Assembly (NCBI RefSeq): GCF_027942865.1
Contig: NC_134507.1
Span: 36,819,711-36,883,710, forward strand
DNA length: 64,000 nt
DNA from: Odontesthes bonariensis
Lineage: Eukaryota; Chordata; Actinopteri; Atheriniformes; Atherinopsidae
Reading direction: 5' to 3'
Positions 57,049 through 64,000 of this stretch are shown piece by piece. Both the position numbers and the translations under genes were made by a program. Numbering within the stretch: position 1 is the first letter of the stretch; each line of letters starts with the position of its first letter. A model generated the notes under the pieces. The model did no database searches. It was not told the origin of the DNA and saw nothing but the letters and a program-made list of their open reading frames with translations.

Positions 57049-57352
57049 GAGTATTTGACACTGCGGGAGCAGTGCATCAGGCTAGTTGGCATAGCCACCT
57101 TCCCCACGGTGAGCTTTGCTTGGTTGAGACGCTGGCTCCTCGGCCGACCAGGTAGGAACAATCGGGCCCTATTCAATGGCTGCTTTGTCTTTTACTCTGT
57201 GCAAAAGACTAGGGGTCTTGAGGCTTTGTTCTGACCGCTCATTGGGTGTAGAGGTTTTTTTCAAGCAATTCTCCCAGTCGGCCCAATCCCAGAGCCATCT
57301 CAAAGTGGAGTTCACTTTCACTCTCTTTTCGCAGACTAAAAGCCAGAGTTTT

Positions 57353-57431
57353 ATCTCAGAAGCTAAGCAGAGTCGGGCCTGGTTAGTACTTGGATGGGGA
57401 GACCGCCTGGGAATACCAGGTGCTGTAAGCC
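57353..57431 (+). pseudogene. Truncated inverted 5S, right unit 21
   Basis: Same fragment. Confidence 0.87.
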
Positions 57432-57652
57432 TTTTGGCTTCTCCAGGCGCATGCAGTTTGACTGCGTCAAATGCAAAGGCAGTCCCTGTTTGACTTTTTG
57501 GAACTGCTCCTTTGTCAGGACAAAGTTAAATGTATGAGGATCAAAGGCAACCATGACCTGGGACACCTTAGCAGATCCAGGATCAGCAAGATGGATCACA
57601 GGGTGATCAACAGATGTTTCAACAAAAGACATGCAGAGAGAAGAGAGAAAAA

Positions 57653-57771
57653 TGCTTACAGCACCTGGTATTCCCAAGTGGTCTCCCATCCAAGTACTAA
57701 CCAGGCCCGACCCTGCTTGGCTTCCGAGTTCGGACGAGATCGGGCGTGTTCAGGGCGGTGTGGCCGTAAGC
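57653..57771 (-). rRNA. RN5S: 5S rRNA, right array copy 21
   Basis: GACCACTTGGG form. Confidence 0.88.
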
Positions 57772-58139
57772 CACAGTCCCTGTGACAAATATGTGTTACA
57801 TAGGTGCTGGAACCATACGTTGCCCCTATTTCACCAGAGAGTTGGCTTGAGAGGCTGATGTTGAGCCTGCACGTCGACTTCCCTGATGTGATTGTTCTCT
57901 GCAGCTGAAAATGGGACTCTCAGATAACTTAGTGTGTGTCTGTCAAGCTCCTCTGTTCTCTGTGTGTAGTTTGGTGTTCATGGTCATACAGAGAAACCAG
58001 GGAAGCTCAATCCCACGACGTGCTCATAAACTGCGTCTTTTCTAAAGATTATAGTTCCATTTTAGAAGTCAGAATACAACGGCTCCCTGAAACTACCACC
58101 AAGTACCGCTGGTTTTGTTATTTCACAAGAGTTGGGAAG

Positions 58140-58326
58140 AGTGCACCGTTCCCGGCGGCACTGCAGTACCGGGTCGATGCGTGGAGTGAACGGAGCAAGC
58201 CCCTTTTTCAACCCCTGTGCCTAAAAATCCATTTAATATGTAGTCCTCATATAGAGGACGTATCAGATAGTAAACTGATAAGAACAGATACTACACTTGA
58301 TCTTAGCCAAAAGGCCGAGAAGCGAT
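58140..58326 (-). ncRNA. RNU2: U2 snRNA, right copy 20, loop IIa variant
   Basis: TTTACTATC loop IIa. Confidence 0.96.
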
Positions 58327-58623
58327 AACCCTCCACTGTTTCACGTCCGAGAGCCCTTCCTGGCACAATGCGCACTTGTGGCGGTGCTCTTTTTTTGCCT
58401 ACAAAGCGTCACTTTGCACCTCCGCCCACCCGCTGCAGTGAGCACTCTTCAGCCGTTTCAGATGGTACAACTTTGCACTCCCGCCCGCTCCACTGAGCAC
58501 CATTCAAACAACAACAATTTAGCGCTCCAGCTTTGAACATGGGCACGGTCTCAAGAAATAAGGTGACTCTACTCCGAGAAGTCACTTGGCACAGCAAGAA
58601 GATTTCCTTTGCACAGACAGAAT

Positions 58624-58743
58624 GGGCTTCACCCGCAAAGGTAAAGCCTTCCAAAAATAGAAACAACTCATTAATGCTGCTCTCCACGGAAGTCTTTAGT
58701 AAAAGGCGAAAGACTTGTACGTTATGAAGAGAAACCAGAGTAC
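58624..58743 (-). ncRNA. RNU5: U5 snRNA, right array copy 21
   Basis: Standard sequence. Confidence 0.94.
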
Positions 58744-59047
58744 GAGTATTTGACACTGCGGGAGCAGTGCATCAGGCTAGTTGGCATAGCCACCTTCCCC
58801 ACGGTGAGCTTTGCTTGGTTGAGACGCTGGCTCCTCGGCCGACCAGGTAGGAACAATCGGGCCCTATTCAATGGCTGCTTTGTCTTTTACTCTGTGCAAA
58901 AGACTAGGGGTCTTGAGGCTTTGTTCTGACCGCTCATTGGGTGTAGAGGTTTTTTTCAAGCAATTCTCCCAGTCGGCCCAATCCCAGAGCCATCTCAAAG
59001 TGGAGTTCACTTTCACTCTCTTTTCGCAGACTAAAAGCCAGAGTTTT

Positions 59048-59126
59048 ATCTCAGAAGCTAAGCAGAGTCGGGCCTGGTTAGTACTTGGATGGGGAGACCG
59101 CCTGGGAATACCAGGTGCTGTAAGCC
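59048..59126 (+). pseudogene. Truncated inverted 5S, right unit 22
   Basis: Same fragment. Confidence 0.87.
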
Positions 59127-59347
59127 TTTTGGCTTCTCCAGGCGCATGCAGTTTGACTGCGTCAAATGCAAAGGCAGTCCCTGTTTGACTTTTTGGAACT
59201 GCTCCTTTGTCAGGACAAAGTTAAATGTATGAGGATCAAAGGCAACCATGACCTGGGACACCTTAGCAGATCCAGGATCAGCAAGATGGATCACAGGGTG
59301 ATCAACAGATGTTTCAACAAAAGACATGCAGAGAGAAGAGAGAAAAA

Positions 59348-59466
59348 TGCTTACAGCACCTGGTATTCCCAAGTGGTCTCCCATCCAAGTACTAACCAGG
59401 CCCGACCCTGCTTGGCTTCCGAGTTCGGACGAGATCGGGCGTGTTCAGGGCGGTGTGGCCGTAAGC
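59348..59466 (-). rRNA. RN5S: 5S rRNA, right array copy 22
   Basis: GACCACTTGGG form. Confidence 0.88.
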
Positions 59467-59834
59467 CACAGTCCCTGTGACAAATATGTGTTACATAGGT
59501 GCTGGAACCATACGTTGCCCCTATTTTACCAGAGAGTTGGCTTGAGAGGCTGATGTTGAGCCTGCACGTCGACTTCCCTGATGTGATTGTTCTCTGCAGC
59601 TGAAAATGGGACTCTCAGATAACTTAGTGTGTGTCTGTCAAGCTCCTCTGTTCTCTGTGTGTAGTTTGGTGTTCATGGTCATACAGAGAAACCAGGGAAG
59701 CTCAATCCCACGACGTGCTCATAAACTGCGTCTTTTCTAAAGATTATAGTTCCATTTTAGAAGTCAGAATACAACGGCTCCCTGAAACTACCACCAAGTA
59801 CCGCTGGTTTTGTTATTTCACAAGAGTTGGGAAG

Positions 59835-60021
59835 AGTGCACCGTTCCCGGCGGCACTGCAGTACCGGGTCGATGCGTGGAGTGAACGGAGCAAGCCCCTT
59901 TTTCAACCCCTGTGCCTAAAAATCCATTTAATATGTAGTCCTCATATAGAGGACGTATCAGATAGTAAACTGATAAGAACAGATACTACACTTGATCTTA
60001 GCCAAAAGGCCGAGAAGCGAT
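59835..60021 (-). ncRNA. RNU2: U2 snRNA, right copy 21, loop IIa variant
   Basis: TTTACTATC loop IIa. Confidence 0.96.
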
Positions 60022-60318
60022 AACCCTCCACTGTTTCACGTCCGAGAGCCCTTCCTGGCACAATGCGCACTTGTGGCGGTGCTCTTTTTTTGCCTACAAA
60101 GCGTCACTTTGCACCTCCGCCCACCCGCTGCAGTGAGCACTCTTCAGCCGTTTCAGATGGTACAACTTTGCACTCCCGCCCGCTCCACTGAGCACCATTC
60201 AAACAACAACAATTTAGCGCTCCAGCTTTGAACATGGGCACGGTCTCAAGAAATAAGGTGACTCTACTCCGAGAAGTCACTTGGCACAGCAAGAAGATTT
60301 CCTTTGCACAGACAGAAT

Positions 60319-60438
60319 GGGCTTCACCCGCAAAGGTAAAGCCTTCCAAAAATAGAAACAACTCATTAATGCTGCTCTCCACGGAAGTCTTTAGTAAAAG
60401 GCGAAAGACTTGTACGTTATGAAGAGAAACCAGAGTAC
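60319..60438 (-). ncRNA. RNU5: U5 snRNA, right array copy 22
   Basis: Standard sequence. Confidence 0.94.
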
Positions 60439-60742
60439 GAGTATTTGACACTGCGGGAGCAGTGCATCAGGCTAGTTGGCATAGCCACCTTCCCCACGGT
60501 GAGCTTTGCTTGGTTGAGACGCTGGCTCCTCGGCCGACCAGGTAGGAACAATCGGGCCCTATTCAATGGCTGCTTTGTCTTTTACTCTGTGCAAAAGACT
60601 AGGGGTCTTGAGGCTTTGTTCTGACCGCTCATTGGGTGTAGAGGTTTTTTTCAAGCAATTCTCCCAGTCGGCCCAATCCCAGAGCCATCTCAAAGTGGAG
60701 TTCACTTTCACTCTCTTTTCGCAGACTAAAAGCCAGAGTTTT

Positions 60743-60821
60743 ATCTCAGAAGCTAAGCAGAGTCGGGCCTGGTTAGTACTTGGATGGGGAGACCGCCTGG
60801 GAATACCAGGTGCTGTAAGCC
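60743..60821 (+). pseudogene. Truncated inverted 5S, right unit 23
   Basis: Same fragment. Confidence 0.87.
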
Positions 60822-61042
60822 TTTTGGCTTCTCCAGGCGCATGCAGTTTGACTGCGTCAAATGCAAAGGCAGTCCCTGTTTGACTTTTTGGAACTGCTCC
60901 TTTGTCAGGACAAAGTTAAATGTATGAGGATCAAAGGCAACCATGACCTGGGACACCTTAGCAGATCCAGGATCAGCAAGATGGATCACAGGGTGATCAA
61001 CAGATGTTTCAACAAAAGACATGCAGAGAGAAGAGAGAAAAA

Positions 61043-61161
61043 TGCTTACAGCACCTGGTATTCCCAAGTGGTCTCCCATCCAAGTACTAACCAGGCCCGA
61101 CCCTGCTTGGCTTCCAAGTTCGGACGAGATCGGGCGTGTTCAGGGCGGTGTGGCCGTAAGC
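61043..61161 (-). rRNA. RN5S: 5S rRNA, right array copy 23
   Basis: GACCACTTGGG form with private CGAACTTGGAAG. Confidence 0.87.
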
Positions 61162-61529
61162 CACAGTCCCTGTGACAAATATGTGTTACATAGGTGCTGG
61201 AACCATACGTTGCCCCTATTTTACCAGAGAGTTGGCTTGAGAGGCTGATGTTGAGCCTGCACGTCGACTTCCCTGATGTGATTGTTCTCTGCAGCTGAAA
61301 ATGGGACTCTCAGATAACTTAGTGTGTGTCTGTCAAGCTCCTCTGTTCTCTGTGTGTAGTTTGGTGTTCATGGTCATACAGAGAAACCAGGGAAGCTCAA
61401 TCCCACGACGTGCTCATAAACTGCGTCTTTTCTAAAGATTATAGTTCCATTTTAGAAGTCAGAATACAACGGCTCCCTGAAACTACCACCAAGTACCGCT
61501 GGTTTTGTTATTTCACAAGAGTTGGGAAG

Positions 61530-61716
61530 AGTGCACCGTTCCCGGCGGCACTGCAGTACCGGGTCGATGCGTGGAGTGAACGGAGCAAGCCCCTTTTTCA
61601 ACCCCTGTGCCTAAAAATCCATTTAATATGTAGTCCTCATATAGAGGACGTATCAGATATTAAACTGATAAGAACAGATACTACACTTGATCTTAGCCAA
61701 AAGGCCGAGAAGCGAT
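61530..61716 (-). ncRNA. RNU2: U2 snRNA, right array copy 22
   Basis: Array consensus. Confidence 0.97.
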
Positions 61717-62013
61717 AACCCTCCACTGTTTCACGTCCGAGAGCCCTTCCTGGCACAATGCGCACTTGTGGCGGTGCTCTTTTTTTGCCTACAAAGCGTC
61801 ACTTTGCACCTCCGCCCACCCGCTGCAGTGAGCACTCTTCAGCCGTTTCAGATGGTACAACTTTGCACTCCCGCCCGCTCCACTGAGCACCATTCAAACA
61901 ACAACAATTTAGCGCTCCAGCTTTGAACATGGGCACGGTCTCAAGAAATAAGGTGACTCTACTCCGAGAAGTCACTTGGCACAGCAAGAAGATTTCCTTT
62001 GCACAGACAGAAT

Positions 62014-62133
62014 GGGCTTCACCCGCAAAGGTAAAGCCTTCCAAAAATAGAAACAACTCATTAATGCTGCTCTCCACGGAAGTCTTTAGTAAAAGGCAAA
62101 AGACTTGTACGTTATGAAGAGAAACCAGAGTAC
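62014..62133 (-). ncRNA. RNU5: U5 snRNA, right copy 23, loop I edge variant
   Basis: GTCTTTTGCC form. Confidence 0.93.
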
Positions 62134-62437
62134 GAGTATTTGACACTGCGGGAGCAGTGCATCAGGCTAGTTGGCATAGCCACCTTCCCCACGGTGAGCT
62201 TTGCTTGGTTGAGACGCTGGCTCCTCGGCCGACCAGGTAGGAACAATCGGGCCCTATTCAATGGCTGCTTTGTCTTTTACTCTGTGCAAAAGACTAGGGG
62301 TCTTGAGGCTTTGTTCTGACCGCTCATTGGGTGTAGAGGTTTTTTTCAAGCAATTCTCCCAGTCGGCCCAATCCCAGAGCCATCTCAAAGTGGAGTTCAC
62401 TTTCACTCTCTTTTCGCAGACTAAAAGCCAGAGTTTT

Positions 62438-62516
62438 ATCTCAGAAGCTAAGCAGAGTCGGGCCTGGTTAGTACTTGGATGGGGAGACCGCCTGGGAATA
62501 CCAGGTGCTGTAAGCC
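62438..62516 (+). pseudogene. Truncated inverted 5S, right unit 24
   Basis: Last complete copy in the window. Confidence 0.87.
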
Positions 62517-62737
62517 TTTTGGCTTCTCCAGGCGCATGCAGTTTGACTGCGTCAAATGCAAAGGCAGTCCCTGTTTGACTTTTTGGAACTGCTCCTTTGT
62601 CAGGACAAAGTTAAATGTATGAGGATCAAAGGCAACCATGACCTGGGACACCTTAGCAGATCCAGGATCAGCAAGATGGATCACAGGGTGATCAACAGAT
62701 GTTTCAACAAAAGACATGCAGAGAGAAGAGAGAAAAA

Positions 62738-62856
62738 TGCTTACAGCACCTGGTATTCCCAAGTGGTCTCCCATCCAAGTACTAACCAGGCCCGACCCTG
62801 CTTGGCTTCCGAGTTCGGACGAGATCGGGCGTGTTCAGGGCGGTGTGGCCGTAAGC
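62738..62856 (-). rRNA. RN5S: 5S rRNA, right array copy 24
   Basis: GACCACTTGGG form; rare CGGGGACTGTG flank as at 30533 and 44093. Confidence 0.88.
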
Positions 62857-63224
62857 CACAGTCCCCGTGACAAATATGTGTTACATAGGTGCTGGAACCA
62901 TACGTTGCCCCTATTTTACCAGAGAGTTGGCTTGAGAGGCTGATGTTGAGCCTGCACGTCGACTTCCCTGATGTGATTGTTCTCTGCAGCTGAAAATGGG
63001 ACTCTCAGATAACTTAGTGTGTGTCTGTCAAGCTCCTCTGTTCTCTGTGTGTAGTTTGGTGTTCATGGTCATACAGAGAAACCAGGGAAGCTCAATCCCA
63101 CGACGTGCTCATAAACTGCGTCTTTTCTAAAGATTATAGTTCCATTTTAGAAGTCAGAATACAACGGCTCCCTGAAACTACCACCAAGTACCGCTGGTTT
63201 TGTTATTTCACAAGAGTTGGGAAG

Positions 63225-63411
63225 AGTGCACCGTTCCCGGCAGCACTGCAGTACCGGGTCGATGCGTGGAGTGAACGGAGCAAGCCCCTTTTTCAACCCC
63301 TGTGCCTAAAAATCCATTTAATATGTAGTCCTCATATAGAGGACGTATCAGATATTAAACTGATAAGAACAGATACTACACTTGATCTTAGCCAAAAGGC
63401 CGAGAAGCGAT
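63225..63411 (-). ncRNA. RNU2: U2 snRNA, right array copy 23
   Basis: Stem IV GTGCTGCCGGG as at 44580. Confidence 0.96.
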
Positions 63412-63708
63412 AACCCTCCACTGTTTCACGTCCGAGAGCCCTTCCTGGCACAATGCGCACTTGTGGCGGTGCTCTTTTTTTGCCTACAAAGCGTCACTTT
63501 GCACCTCCGCCCACCCGCTGCAGTGAGCACTCTTCAGCCGTTTCAGATGGTACAACTTTGCACTCCCGCCCGCTCCACTGAGCACCATTCAAACAACAAC
63601 AATTTAGCGCTCCAGCTTTGAACATGGGCACGGTCTCAAGAAATAAGGTGACTCTACTCCGAGAAGTCACTTGGCACAGCAAGAAGATTTCCTTTGCACA
63701 GACAGAAT

Positions 63709-63828
63709 GGGCTTCACCCGCAAAGGTAAAGCCTTCCAAAAATAGAAACAACTCATTAATGCTGCTCTCCACGGAAGTCTTTAGTAAAAGGCGAAAGACT
63801 TGTACGTTATGAAGAGAAACCAGAGTAC
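63709..63828 (-). ncRNA. RNU5: U5 snRNA, right array copy 24
   Basis: Standard sequence; its PSE and flank follow to about 63950, and the window ends inside the next spacer. Confidence 0.94.
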
Positions 63829-64000
63829 GAGTATTTGACACTGCGGGAGCAGTGCATCAGGCTAGTTGGCATAGCCACCTTCCCCACGGTGAGCTTTGCT
63901 TGGTTGAGACGCTGGCTCCTCGGCCGACCAGGTAGGAACAATCGGGCCCTATTCAATGGCTGCTTTGTCTTTTACTCTGTGCAAAAGACTAGGGGTCTTG

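Larger units (their letters stand above)
27792..64000 (-). repeat. Right array, distal part: about 21 inverted 1,695-bp units
   Basis: Continues the inverted array beyond the Keshi element. The first repeat after it is 1,694 bp (a one-base loss in its 5S gene); every later unit is exactly 1,695 bp up to the window edge, so the array runs on beyond the window. Units are almost identical, and sets of neighbouring units share private variants, a sign of local homogenisation. Confidence 0.97.

Noticed and set aside
28000-64000. CRISPR-like regular repetition
   Set aside because: Units are 1,695 bp and contain snRNA/rRNA genes; no short repeat-spacer pattern.

Overview
The window is vertebrate, most likely teleost fish, multigene-array DNA. 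It has no ordinary protein-coding host gene. About 85% is a tandem array of a unit that is almost always 1,695 bp. Each unit carries a U5 snRNA gene, a U2 snRNA gene and a full-length 5S rRNA gene on one strand, plus a truncated 5S rRNA copy (3' two thirds) on the other strand. In transcription order the parts are U5 (120 bp), spacer 297, U2 (187 bp), spacer 368, 5S (119 bp), spacer 221, inverted 5S pseudogene (79 bp), spacer 304. These add up exactly to 1,695. Linkage of 5S rDNA with U1, U2 and U5 snRNA genes is known from some fishes (Senegalese sole, for example), and the snRNA-targeting retrotransposon, the TTAA-flanked MITE and the snRNA promoter elements (PSE) fit a fish genome. The species cannot be told from the sequence.

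Layout. (1) 1-11077: about six and a half units with genes on the + strand. (2) 11078-14666: the 5' part of a U2-specific LINE of the Keshi type (Tx1 group, L1 superfamily), inserted after U2 nucleotide 26 and cut off inside its reverse transcriptase domain. (3) 14667-17208: a mosaic centre. It contains an orphan U1 promoter, a U1 snRNA gene (- strand), a roughly 31-bp minisatellite interrupted by a TTAA-flanked MITE, two hairpin-capped U5 copies (- strand) and fragments of U1 flank. (4) 17209-17612: a second MITE with 3-bp target duplications. (5) 17613-64000: the same composite array in the opposite orientation (genes on the - strand). It starts with two divergent 1,697-bp units and is interrupted at 22171-27791 by a full-length Keshi copy at exactly the same U2 position, followed by about 21 highly homogeneous units to the window end. 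The two arrays therefore face each other, with genes pointing toward the centre.

How the parts relate. U1, U2 and U5 are spliceosomal RNAs (Pol II, PSE-dependent promoters here about 44-64 bp upstream of +1). 5S is the Pol III ribosomal RNA. The array supplies dosage of all of them from one locus, and the near-identity of units shows concerted evolution. Keshi lives in the array by inserting into U2. Each insertion removes U2 nucleotides 27-37, most of the branch-site-recognising region, so it kills that U2 copy while the many others compensate. The most unusual points are the U1 promoter joined exactly at its +1 to antisense Keshi sequence, the inverted 5S/5S-pseudogene pair with a coding-like insert between them in every unit, the clustered U2 loop-IIa and U5 loop-I variants, and the flip in array orientation.
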